The position numbers and the translations under genes were made by a program. Below are positions 10,266 through 21,753 of a DNA stretch of 64,000 bases, in pieces. Source of the DNA: Sipunculus nudus (taxonomy: Eukaryota > Annelida > Sipuncula > Golfingiida > Sipunculidae); contig CM049314.1 in the NCBI GenBank assembly GCA_026874595.1, forward strand, positions 4,160,729 through 4,224,728, read 5' to 3'. Under the pieces are notes generated by a model. The model made no database searches, was not told the origin of the DNA, and saw nothing but the letters and a program-made list of their open reading frames with translations. How positions within the stretch are numbered: the stretch's first letter is position 1; each line of letters starts with the position of its first letter.

Positions 10266-13200
10266 GGCAAGTCTAAGTGGCCGAGTTAAAAAAGCAAAAC
10301 ATTTCCCCATTCATAGAATCGGCTATTTAGGCACTCGAGGTGTTAATAAGTCATCTTTAACAGCATTAAAAGTATATTGAAATACAAACATATTTTAGAA
10401 CTGTGCTTAACTGTTTAACTGAAACATACACCTCAATGTCATTTATCATTTCTTTATTTATAACTTCAATGATTAAATCAATATATATATACATTTTGCT
10501 ATTAATATACTTGCTAATTAAAGGAACGTATTGAGAACAGATAATTCAACGTGTAAGTAATATTAGGCAAAGTAGAATTCAGATCTTCCTGAGATGGGAA
10601 AACTGCCTCTGGATCGTCTGTATTGAGGTCTGGTCGAGAATTCTGAAGGTTTGCTGCTAAACTTTGTGTTACCCATCTTTAGGTTCCAATCTAATTTTTT
10701 TCAAAATGGAGCTCATGCCATTTCATTTTAAAAAGAACGCAATACCTGGTCACCTTGACGAGAAAAGTTTGAGATTATATCAAGATCTTTCAAAGCAAAT
10801 TAAGTTCATTTTAATCAAGTACCATTTTGGAAACACGATTGCTTCGTGTAGTTAAGAATCGTTATTCTATGGCCGATTGTGCATTATTTGATAGTCGTCT
10901 AGGTCGGATCAACGGAAATTTCGTGTCCGCTCTTTTCATCTCATCACCTTTTACCTGGACATTGAGTTATTCTTCCCGAGGATTGAAAATGACACTATTC
11001 CAGGATATCAAACAGACCTAACGCACATATTTTTGTATGTGTTCGCGTGTATGTGTGTCTAACCGAAATTAAGGGGCGCGATATTGAATGTACACCTACC
11101 GCGCGAGGACTTTTTTCCTGTGAGGACGTACACACGGGTCCTCGCAAACGATAGCTGTTAAAGCATTATGACAAAAAAAATTAAAAAAGCTGGGTAAACT
11201 ATGCTGGGGACGTTTCTTGCAAATCCTCAGAAATAACTTTTTGCTTGAAATTTGTTTAATGTGCGTGTGACAGCGCCATCTATCGACAGCTCTTCAAGAT
11301 GGTTAAACAAGTGTGTGTGTGTGTGTGTGTGTTAGCAGGGTCCTCCATAAAATGGTTTACACTGGTTATCAAATCTGTTAGCGGTATCAGATCTTATTTT
11401 GATAATTAGAAGTTAGAATTATAACCTTATATTAGCATGGAGTAACCAGGAAACAAGAAAAACATAGATTTTCTTATCCACTTGATAGGTATACCCTCTG
11501 ATTTGTCGAGAAACAATGTGCGCAGCTTGGTTCTAAAGTTTATTATAAACACATCACGTTTTACATGATAAAATAATTAATCTGTTCATCCAGTGTAAAT
11601 ATATCTAAATATATGTTTATCGTTTGTATTTTGTGCTTCGCACTTATTGTATCGAGAGGGCATGTTACATCATTATTTTGTGATTATGAATTATATTAAG
11701 GTTATGAATTAACATAGAATTACAACATTAATCTAAAAATATTATATCTTCACATACTTTATGTACTTTTACTTGTACCGAGATGTCCTATATATTGTTG
11801 TGTTTATATATATATATCTACAAGAAAGCATGTACATTAGCCTGATTTGCTACTTTTGTAATCGTGTTATAAATAAATATGTTTAACCATGTGTTTGATA
11901 TGCTGATTAGTATGTCCTCGGTTTGACACGAAGACATGACTTAAACTGTGTGTCCTCGCAAATTGTCCTCGCAAGTTATGCGCTAATTCAACGCAACGTT
12001 CTCATATCTAACCAACCTTTTACTTAAAAAAAAAGTGTGCGATGGTACATGCGTCTTACTGGTTTTAATCTCAGTAGCACTTCTTCCTCACTGCAGCGGA
12101 TGTCCTGGTCCTCGGAAGTGCGGAGTTATTGCCAGGTCCTCGCGAGAATGTTTATCCGCGTATGTGTATGTGAGTGTTGGGGATGAGGGCAGTTAACCTT
12201 GCCAGTGGCGGTTCGTGATGCCTATGTTTACCAGAAAGAAAACAACATTTGACTGTCTCCACAAAAGATGCAAGCTCAGTTGATACATATAGAGATAGAA
12301 CATCCAGTATTGTTTCTTGTGCTCAAGACGTGGCCCCTTTATTTCTTTTACGGGCAATCATTTTTGCACTATTTAATTAATTGAGGGGAATGTTTTAGTG
12401 ATATATGAGGAATTTCATGTAAATAAAAACACCATCTTTGTTTATTGGAAGGGAGGAAAAATAACCTGGACTTGCAATAGAAAAGGTATGTCAATAATAA
12501 ATTTACAAGTAATAGGTACTCCGATTTGGCCGAGCAACACGTTAATGGTAATACAAAAATATGTTTCACATTATCGCAGGTTCCACATAGCATTGTGAAT
12601 TTTAATATTAAACACGATTTATAGTACCCCATGCTACCTACGTATACGTATCAATCCTTAAGGAAGGGTTATCCTACCGCATCCCTTTACCAGACCATGA
12701 AATAAAATACAAGCAGTACAGTCAAGAAGGTTCACATTAATCCACTAAACCAATACAAACTATACTTATAGTCCATATATAGAAAAATGTGTATCAACTA
12801 TTGTTGGGAAGTTTTTATCATAAACTAACTGAGGCGTTTTGTACCAAATTATTAATATTTATATCAGTTCAAAATACGTAGGACACTTTATACTTAGACA
12901 CATTTTATCCAGTGTCAGCATTTATATAACATTGTTATGATTCACCATTTTTTTTTCATAAGGCAATACAGTCATTTTGAAAATGCTGGCAAATATCAAT
13001 GTGGAAATATCGCAAATGACCTCTCAAGGTCATTATGCCTTACATTCCGTGTACTGATTGTCTCTCTAAGTCACTTTTTAACAGATATTAAGGTATTTTG
13101 GTTGTCTTTGTTTTATGCTCATAAACTCAAATTGCAAAAAAAAGAAGAAAAAAAAAAATCAGCAGGCAAACCATGTTTTTACATCTGATATATGAAAAAT

Positions 13201-13504
13201 AAAGTCCACAGAGAAAATAATCAAGATCCAAAAACAAGAATAGAGAAAATTTTATATATTTATTGCAAACCACCGCTTAACTGACTGGGCCCTAAAATAA
13301 TATGCAATATACGATGTAACATTTACAGAGTTAACTGTCGCAGCTTTTATTTGGCCATATAGGATATCTTTCACGAGTACAGCCATGTTGATATTCAACA
13401 GAATCTATCAGTTTTTGTTAAGTGATTGATACGTCATCATCTTCAATAAACAATTTTTTCGTCCATATTGAAATTTAGGTCATGCTATGATTTTTTCCTT
13501 ACAG
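10266..13504. other. Intergenic or 5' intron of the MCT gene, no exon recognised
   Basis: The next coding exon begins after a splice acceptor, so part of this may be an intron behind a non-coding first exon. A TG repeat lies at 11314-11331. The string GTCCTCG and its complement recur near 11103, 11146, 11922, 11953, 11968, 12112 and 12135, clustered at both ends of an 11.1-12.15 kb segment. I see no protein-coding exon. Confidence 0.4.
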
Positions 13505-13710
13505 AATACATGCGATCATGCCGAAGCGCACAGTGGATAGTGGTTATTCGTGGCTGGTCATGATGGGAACCTTTGCATTGTTCATTTTGTTCACACTTAA
13601 TTTTACGACATATGGCGTCTTCTTGCCGGAATTCGTTGACTACTTCCGGGTCAGCAAAGCTTCCGCGGCCATGGCAGGGTCACTGAGTATTGGAATAAGT
13701 GGGATATTCG
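13505..13710 (+). CDS. MCT exon 1 (first coding exon)
   Basis: The acceptor TTTTTCCTTACAG ends at 13504. The start ATG at 13518 follows 13 bases of leader, so a non-coding exon must lie upstream. Coding is residues 1-64 plus the first base of Gly65: a short N-terminal cytoplasmic tail, the DSGYSW motif and transmembrane helix 1. The donor is GTGAGA at 13711. An upstream ATG at 13510 in another frame opens a 17-codon frame that overlaps the start and ends at a TGA near 13561. Confidence 0.9.
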
Positions 13711-16700
13711 GTGAGACATCTGAGAAAGTTCGTGATCTATTTAGCAAAGAACAGTAGCTTTCTGTCTCAATGACAGGGGTGAGAAATGATCAGAGATACA
13801 ACAAAAAAGGATACGTATTAACCATTTATTCAGATTTAACTTATTTTCTTGAACGGGTATTTACTATCTATTTTTTGCCATCTAATTGTTAATGGTGAAA
13901 AGGCGCTCAGTCTTTATCGGAAGAAAGGTAAACAACACATTTTGTTAAATAATTTCACAACATTACTTAATATTCTTATTATGGAGAGTATTGTTTTTAG
14001 AGAAAGTTGTTTAATGTCAGAAAATTCCTCAAAAAGACATACAACATTTAGACGGTTTTGTTTCTACTCTTCACTTGTTGGCCATTTGCGGGCCGCTTTG
14101 GAGAGAAATTTGTATTAAAAAAGAAGCGGGAGGTTACTTTAAAAGCTGTACAATTGCTAAGTTATTCTAAATGGGAAACAGTCGCCTAATTCTTATATCT
14201 GTTTCCCTCAAAAACTTTTAGAATTTCCTAAAGTAATATGTATCAGTTTATCTTAGAGCAGATCATATAAACATGTTACAATTCAGCTGACACGAATGAA
14301 ATCTTTTACTTTACCTTCCCCCAGGTGGGCAGCTGTGTTATGTTTCACGCGTGGTTATTTATTTTATGTCTTTGTAATTTACGTCGAAAGTTCTGTCAAA
14401 TTTTGATGAAATTGTGTGGACGATAAGGATAACATACATGATATCATGAAACAATTCATTACGATTTGAAGGAAACCTGAATCTTGGTAATGTTTATTTA
14501 GCTCAAAGATTTCATCATAACACTTGGATATTTCTTTTTAATGGAGATTTTCATTAGTTTAAGTGGGGCTTGTTCTTTTGGTGACTTGCGATAGGAACCG
14601 TGACAACCGTGTACACATCACAGACGCATAAGAATCCTGGCGGAGGGTTGCGGTCTATGACTACTTCTTGATGACCTTTTTGTTACTTACAGGTCTTGCT
14701 CTCGGCCCTCTCGTCAAGAAGTTTGGGACCAGAATCGTCGTGATGGTCGGAGGATTTTTTTCAGCGCTCGGCATATTTGTTGCAGGGTATTCTACCAACA
14801 TCATAATCGTCAATATCCTCTACGGAATCGTGCCAGGTAAGCGCTTTCGAGCAACTATAAGAAATAAACCTGTCAGGCTTCGAAAAGGGCGTCGGGATGC
14901 GACACGAAAGCACTCCGGGGACATGCAGCGAACAGGCGAGAACCTAACTTGTGAGAGTTCAATGGGAAGGGGAGTTCATAAAATTGATAGCGGAATAACT
15001 TTCTTTACCACACCAAACTCCTCGACTTCAGGAGGATTACCCCCGCTATATATTACATGCATCATTTTATAATTTCACCGGTGTTTTTTTTTTTATTTTT
15101 TATTTTTATTGCTTTGTCAATTAGCAGGATTTTACAAGAGCCAAGCGACCAATACGATAAAATGTTGCAGAGGGGTGGCACATAGGTTACGGGAGACACC
15201 GTAAAAACTTTGCTGAACATACCGATGAAAGGACGTAGCGAGTAAAATTATTTTACTTTCGTAGTGCTTTTACCTAGCTCTTGACTAGTTTGATACTGTC
15301 TTATTTTTACAGGGTTTGGCACAGGAACTTACAGCGTTGGAGGCGTGGTAGCTCTTATGGAATATTTTGAGAAACGTCGTGCGCTTGCTATTGGAGTTGC
15401 TATGACTGGTTTGAGCCTTGGCACGTTCGTGTCTCCTTCACTGAGCCGAGTACTCATTGATACCTACGGTTGGAGAGGAGCTTTAGTTATACTGGGCGGT
15501 ATACAACTCAACAGCGTAGTGGCCGGCGCGTTACTAAAACCACAAGTCCCCGGAGAAGATGTAGACAAATCGCCCAGTACTTCGGATGATAGCAAAGGAT
15601 TGTCAATATTTCAAAAGGTAGTGCGATTTTTAGACTTGAGCCTTTTGAAAGACATGAAAGTACTACTCTATTTATTAGCGGATTCTTTTGTGATCGCTTC
15701 ACACATAATCCCGTTCATTCTGCTTCCTGCGAGGGTGATCGGGGCAGGATACGACAGTTTTAGGGCAGCCACCCCAATGACTATATTTGGAGTATGCAGC
15801 GGCGCCTTGAGGCCCTTTGTAGGGTTTGTCGGTGATAAGATCGGTAATCGGAGAACCTTGGTACATGCAGGGGCCGCAATCACAGCTGGTAGCCTCAGTA
15901 TTATTTTCTATTTCTTTGATGATTATGCTCTGATCGCTACCTACGCCGGCATTTTCGGAGCTATGAGCGGTAAGTTTAGGTTATTTCGGCTAATAATCTA
16001 AAGTTTAGAGTAAAACCTCGAAATAGTGATCAACTTTGTTTAGCGACAACCTCAAAACAAGGACCACTTTCCACGATACTGATTCTTTTTCGCTCATTAT
16101 ATAAGGCCTCACATACACGATCACCCCGCGAATGTGACCACTTTATCGAGGTCCCAATGGTGGTCGTAATTGCGAGGTTTTACTGTATATTCATTTATGG
16201 TATATTATCTAATATAGCTGTTTCAAAGGTGTAAGTCTCGTAAATCTTTTCATAAATCTTTTTAATCCTGTGTTTTGTTAAAAATTAAAAGAATTGTTTC
16301 GAGTTAAATATCCAATTTATGGTCGGCATATTAAAATGAGCGTAAACATTAATATAAGTATAGCTATATTAGTTAAGAGAAAAAAAAACGCCCAGGCATT
16401 TTTGAACCACATACAGTTAAATGGGTACATCGATACAACAAAAAAACAAAATTAAATGTAAATGATAGATAAAATGCCTTGTTCTTTGCAGCTGGTTACA
16501 TATCCCTAGATACCACAATAATCGGAGACTTGGTGCCGTCCGATAAACTGGCGACGGGTACAGGACTGCTCATTTTCAGTGTCGGGGTGACGACACTTTT
16601 ATCTCCTCCGATTGCTGGTAAGTCAATAACACTTTGTTTTTACGACTCTCCCTTTGTGTTTTGCCTGCAACATAAAACAATAGTTTGTAAGTTAAGGTAC

Positions 16701-17793
16701 ATGAAACGCGTTAACATTAAGCATGTGTAAAAATGTTTCCATCTTCAGATGTCGATGAAAAATGGTAAAAAGGTATCAATACAAACTAGGGAAGCGTCGG
16801 TATACAAATATTATTACATTATCCATCAGAACTTACACATCTGCGCTCAGTGGGCTTGATTGACACCTGGTGGAATCTAGATGACGCAAGTTCCGGTCAT
16901 ATCAGTAGGCGCTGCCCCACCGATCACCGTCTTTCTCGATAACCTTTAACGCGTGTTGTCCCGCTGTGCGGTTCGGTGTGTGGTTGGTATAAGCGGTTGC
17001 GGCAAAGTCATTTTTCTTTTCGTATATTACCCTGCAGACTATTTTTCGAAGATATTAAGCGTGCTTCTCTACCAGTATATATGATATAATTTTTGGTACC
17101 TATGAAAACTTGAATTACTTGATATTGAAGGCCGAAAGTATAAATTGACGGTTGTTGAACATCCAAAGACCCTGCATTAAAAATACGAATTAAGTAATGA
17201 GCTATTTAAAAAAAATGGCATTTTTAACTTGATCCGGCCAAAAGTAACATTCCAAGGATAGATTGTCCGAAAGAAATTTATCAAACGTTGTAAATTATAC
17301 AAGTCCAGATAACTATAAATTAAAAGGAATATGAGGCTTATATTGGATGATGAGTTTATATCCATATACGGGTAAACAATTTTTTTTTCTACAATTTCCG
17401 GTTTGCACTAGATCTCTAGTGAAGCTAAAATTTTGGCACAATATAAGCACTGGACAACAGATTAGCACCTCATATTTCATTTCTACCTTGACCCTATTCC
17501 CAAGGTCGCACATTCAATAGCCGGCGATAATCTCTCTGTTCCGTACCACCCGTGGTTTGAGAGGCTTTCTGTTATCTCTTGGTGCTTGCATGCATCTTGT
17601 GTTCCTTCTGCTTTTGATTTCAGGCTGGATTGTAGACATCACGGGAAGTTATGCCATTCCTTTCCTGGTGTTCGGAGTTGTGCAGATTTTCGGAGGCTGC
17701 TGTGGCATATGGACACATATGTTGCAAAGGAGGGCAGGGAAAGAACAAGGAGACCCGGAGCCGGGAGGAATAGAGGAAAAACCAAGCGCTTAG
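13518..17793 (+). CDS. Monocarboxylate transporter-like protein (SLC16-type MFS), five exons
   Basis: Joining 13518-13710, 14693-14836, 15313-15969, 16492-16617 and 17624-17793 gives 1290 bases: 429 codons plus TAG. All introns are GT-AG and phase 1, each splitting a Gly or Ala codon. The protein should be a 12-helix plasma-membrane carrier for monocarboxylates or related organic anions. It shows DSGYSWLV before helix 1 (family form DGGWGW), GPLVKKFGTR (69-78), YFEKRRALAIG (130-140), a hydrophilic mid-loop (about 190-215), FVGDKIGNRR (284-293), PSDKL and PPIAGWIVD. The length suits a short SLC16 member. The substrate cannot be told, and the family also contains non-monocarboxylate carriers. 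The start ATG is the first in this frame after the acceptor at 13504. The coding joins are all in frame and no disruption is seen. Confidence 0.93.
13711..14692. other. MCT intron 1
   Basis: GT at 13711-13712 and AG at 14691-14692, phase 1. It is AT-rich, and I see no extra exon or repeat in it. Confidence 0.75.
14693..14836 (+). CDS. MCT exon 2
   Basis: 144 bases from acceptor TTACTTACAG to donor GTAAGC, phase 1 at both ends. It encodes GPLVKKFGTR, the loop equivalent of MFS motif A after helix 2, then the hydrophobic helix 3 segment ending YGIVP. Confidence 0.92.
15313..15969 (+). CDS. MCT exon 3 (large central exon)
   Basis: 657 bases from acceptor TTATTTTTACAG to donor GTAAGT. It encodes helices 4-6 with YFEKRRALAIG and the YGWRGALVILGG segment, the central loop rich in Ser, Asp and Lys, then DLSLLKD and helices 7-9. 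The second motif-A loop FVGDKIGNRR follows helix 8. A dominating central exon is usual for SLC16 genes. Confidence 0.93.
16009..16184. mobile_element. MITE with TAAAACCTCG ends in MCT intron 3
   Basis: AGTAAAACCTCGAAATAG at the left end is mirrored by GCGAGGTTTTACT at the right end. The longer arms AAAACCTCG-AATA-CGA/TGA-CA are imperfectly complementary. The element is about 176 bp with no coding content. TA occurs at both outer edges. The ends resemble pogo/Tigger-type MITEs; that assignment is tentative. Confidence 0.65.
16492..16617 (+). CDS. MCT exon 4
   Basis: 126 bases from acceptor TTCTTTGCAG to donor GTAAGTC, phase 1. It encodes AGYISLDTTIIGDLVPSDKL and the helix ending SPPIAG. This exon has the decayed paralog at 6905-7060. 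Confidence 0.92.
16618..17623. other. MCT intron 4
   Basis: GT-AG, phase 1, about 1 kb. A CpG-richer patch lies near 16860-17010 but contains no recognisable exon. Confidence 0.7.
17624..17793 (+). CDS. MCT exon 5 (terminal coding exon)
   Basis: The acceptor TTTGATTTCAG precedes GC, which completes Gly of PPIAG. The exon encodes WIVDITGSYAIPF, helix 12 and a hydrophilic C-terminal tail rich in Gly, Glu and Lys, with a stop at 17791-17793. An ATTAAA at 17914 is a possible polyadenylation signal. Confidence 0.9.
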
Positions 17794-18766
17794 TGTTATG
17801 CAGTTAAAATCGTATTTTGTAATATAGTTCTTTCCTACCACAATAGCGACTCCTTGTAGCGAAAAATGACACTAAGTATTCGATTCCGTTATATCGACTG
17901 TAGGGAGGTACCCATTAAAATATGGCAATATTTTCATAAAGTGACACATCATTTCCGAATAGTAAGCTGCAAAGAAGAAATGAGGCATATATAGGCAATA
18001 TTAACTGACGAAAAAAAAACAATACCTTTCAAAACAGTTGAATCATTCAGGCGCTGAGATAAGAGTCTGTAGTCATCCTAACCCCGTAGAGGAATGTTTA
18101 AGTCCCATGCTAGTCACCTGCTGAAACAAGCGAATTAAAAAAAGTTTAAAGATTATTTTGTCTAGTACCAATAATATGCTGAAAATTTAAATTTTAAGAT
18201 TAAGAAAGACCAGAAGGTTACAGAATGCAAATGTTGCACCGGCTTTTGTCATGAAGTACGTCGTCGGCTTAGTGTCAAACTGTGTGATAATATGGTAATT
18301 TAAAAAAGGATGATCTTCAATGTTCTTTCGGCATCTACCAGTGGAGTAGAATCTAAAACGATAATACATTTCTGTATCACAGGTTATATTAATACAAAGA
18401 ATTAACTTTCCTTTTACGGTAAGGTTCCTGTAGGTTGACTATGAATGAATTGCTGATTGTGTCGAATACAACAGACTATTATCAAGAATAGTGCGCATGC
18501 GCGTGGAAAGTTTTATGTCATGTCATGTTTAATACCAAGATAGTTCGTCCCCAAGGAACCTGTCTGCGTCGTTTATAATGCCTTACACCGATTATATATT
18601 CCATGTAGAGAATTATGGTTATTAAACTAACGATGTTAAAAAAATGCGTTGTGTTCATCTAATTGCTTTTTGAACATTATGTGGTGTTCAATTGATCTTT
18701 CGTACTTTGAATTAACGATGTGTATTTTATTACCATATTCACCTGGAACCCTTAAAAATAGTCCAC

Positions 18767-18801
<35 letters not shown>

Positions 18802-18804
<3 letters not shown>

Positions 18805-18948
18805 TAAAACCTGTCCGAAAGACCGACTGTCTAATAAGACCACCGGTCAATAAGTCCTCTCCTGGGTGAACCAAAAGCATTTACATTGGTTATTATTGAC
18901 CTGTCTAATAAGACCGCCAATGTTTGTCTTATAACACAGGTTTCACTT
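18802..18948. mobile_element. MITE-like repeat between two (AT)n tracts
   Basis: The left end CACTAAAACCTGTC and the right end ACAGGTTTCACTT share an inverted AAACCTGT core. The interior has CTGTCTAATAAGACC twice. About 147 bp, no coding content. TA-rich flanks on both sides hide any target duplication. Confidence 0.5.
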
Positions 18949-18954
18949 TATATA

Positions 18955-19022
<68 letters not shown>
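18949..19022. repeat. (AT)n microsatellite
   Basis: About 74 bases of AT repeat with one TG interruption. Confidence 0.95.
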
Positions 19023-19025
<3 letters not shown>

Positions 19026-20436
19026 CTTTCCCACCTTTTCAGCATCAAACTGTGACGTTTAACTGTGACAACTATGCAGATTGCATAGCTAATAACAAAT
19101 ATGCATAAAAGATAATACAATAAATAGAATTATTAGACATTTACCAGCAAGGGATATATCGTGATGCAATGTGGCCTGACACTTTAAAAGCTAGATATAC
19201 AGTTTGCTTGTACCCAGGAGTCCACGATTATAGTTTAAAACAGCAGATTATGGCAAATATTCTCTCTCTAAGGATAATCCGAATATTTGGGCATAATTGA
19301 CGCTTTGGCTGAAACAAAAATAGTGGTCAAGAGCATTGGACTATCCCCCTCTTGATGCCCGTCCGCTGATTCCGCTGAGTATACCTTTAGATCTCTTCAC
19401 AGTCAGTACTTTTGGTGACAGTCTCTAGAAAAAAAAAAAGGAAAAATGAGGATGGATCTGGGGTGAATGGGTCAGTCTGGTCAGTAACCCAGATCCTATA
19501 CTACAAAGTAATCATATCAACACAGGTGTTATGTCACATGATCCAGGTTTATCATTATTAAGGTTTATCAATATATAATCAACACAAGCTTTTGAAGGTT
19601 TTTTATATCTGAATTAATTGGTAGGTGGCAGCACCGTATGCCTCTAAAGGGGATACATCAATATGTCTTCATTACTAATTACAGTAAAAACACTTTGCAT
19701 CTCAGCACCATTGTGTGTTTATTCAGTGAAACACATTACGTTTAAGTAAGGTATTAAAACGGGGAAATTCCTTTGTATATTCTGTTTCCGTGGAGTATAA
19801 AACAGGCCCCTACACTTGGATTCAACAGTTCTCTTACCGGTATTTCCCTGTATTAGTTCACTTAGGAATGATGGTAATATTTCTGATTTGTTTTTAAACA
19901 CTAAAATAGTTTTTCAAATACTATTCACTCATGTATCAATTAGAAAGTGTAGGCCCTAGACATTCTGTAGTACTATCAAATACATTTAAGCTAAGTTGCT
20001 TATTTGCTTTCTGGTAAATCGCAAAGCAACTAGTTTCCATAGTCCATGTATGAAGTTATAAACGCATAAACCAACCTACACAGTGTTATTGTTATTTCCC
20101 CCCCTAAATATCTATTTCTGCCTCAGTCTATATAATTGATAAAAATGTCTATCCTATATACAGCATTTATGTTTTCTCATACTTATTTTTTTGTTATCAA
20201 AGATCATATCCAAAGTACGTACTATGTCTACCTCTTTTGCCGAGGTACTGCCTACGTTTATTTTACTCAAAACAAGTTTTCTAAGCTGTTTCTTACTCCC
20301 GAAGAGTATAATTTCTATTTATCTCGTAGATTTTTAATCTGTGTCGGAGCATCCACTCCATCACCGCTCTAACACTTGGTGCCTCAAACCTCTTTGTTAC
20401 GAACCAGTCAGGTAATGAATAGTCTTCTTTGCTGTT

Positions 20437-20490
20437 AACCGAGTAATGTGGTCTAATGATAGAGCTGGAGTCTTAAAACTGAGTTCGAAT
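20437..20490 (+). repeat. tRNA-like (A box / B box) segment, older copy
   Basis: GTGGTCTAATGATAGAGCTG resembles a tRNA A box, and GAGTTCGAATATC resembles a B box. Related segments occur at about 25705-25760, 30060-30110, 34212-34265, 40216-40272, 42636-42690 and 46526-46580. This is probably the remnant of a tRNA-derived SINE carried along by the duplications. Confidence 0.45.
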
Positions 20491-21703
20491 ATCTGCAGAC
20501 GAGTGGTGATATTCCTAACCGTCATGTATGTCCTTTTGCGTCTAAGTGTTATTACATAACAAATTTTGGAAGAGTACATAGTCCGCCACGAAGTCCGAAA
20601 CCTAATGGAACTCTGTACATACTTAAAATGGAGCGTTTACATCCACCAAAAAATATTAAAATAATATTTTGAAGGCAATTGTTATCAATTTTATTTTGCT
20701 GGATCGTTCATCTTGAACCACATTCATTCCCGCTCAAAAATTATGCAAGAATCTATTCATTTATCTGTATTAAAGGAACCATCATCATTTTTCTGATAAA
20801 TGTTGTAGAAAGTACAGCTTAAAATCCATCTTTTTCTTTGATGAGACAAAGTGACCTGTGTTTATCTGAAGGACTGTTTACGTTGTAAGATGTCCATGGT
20901 GCTTTGAGGGAATTTCTGCGTTTATATTATACGCATGTGTTTGTATAAAAGATCTGGCACGTCGAAGATAAAAGTGCATTTCTTTCGGTTTTGCGGGGAA
21001 CGTGGGTCAGTGGTTGCTATCAGAAAAATGTTTTTTAATAGATGTGCGTTAATTGCAAATACTCATTTACTTTTTCTCTGTTATACACTTAACACCCGAA
21101 CAAGTCAAGGCACAGCACCTCTTCTATTACAGGTGTAAAATCTTATTATATGTATGTAATGGTTGCGCTGGGAGGTAAAACCTTGATCACTGAGTCTGCA
21201 GATAGCATAATAGAGATGCTTAAAATACTGAATATCGCCTTCGGATATGTACCAGATAAGCTATTAGTGTTTGGATAAGTATTTGTATATTCGTTAATGA
21301 AAGAAATCCAGGACAGTGTCACATATTGTGGTACCCCAAATCAAATTATGCCCCAGATCCAGAAGCACACTTCAAAACGGAGAGGCATATCCTTGACATC
21401 GCCTGTATAGACGAGTATCCCTTAACAACGGCATAAACATTTAAAAATTAAGGTTTAAAGGGAGATCACTTATGAATCTCGACGTGTTTGAGTGAGGTCA
21501 TCCGGTAGTTATTGGCATGCTTGATCAGATTAAAAATATTGCTGTACATTCAGTGTAATCAAACATTTCAAAACACAGTGAGCTTCTCTCACTATGTGCA
21601 AAGGGCCTCATTGTGATTGAACAACGAGGTAGATTACGATTTAAGCGCTGCACATATTGAAATGATCTCAAATACTTTATTTTAAAAATTGTCACATAAA
21701 ACG

Positions 21704-21705
<2 letters not shown>

Positions 21706-21751
<46 letters not shown>
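21706..21751. repeat. (AT)n microsatellite
   Basis: About 46 bases of AT repeat at the right end of the alpha' block, where homology to 26310-27030 stops. Confidence 0.95.

Positions 21752-21753
<2 letters not shown>

Larger units (their letters stand above)
17794..19782. other. 3' flank of MCT gene and spacer, no further gene seen
   Basis: Contains the 3' UTR of the transporter, a small MITE-like repeat (18802-18948) between two (AT)n tracts, and unique AT-rich sequence up to the array. Confidence 0.5.

Noticed and set aside
17586-17841. Alternative frames over the last MCT exon on both strands
   Set aside because: They overlap the exon that carries the conserved MCT C-terminus in another frame and have no family match.
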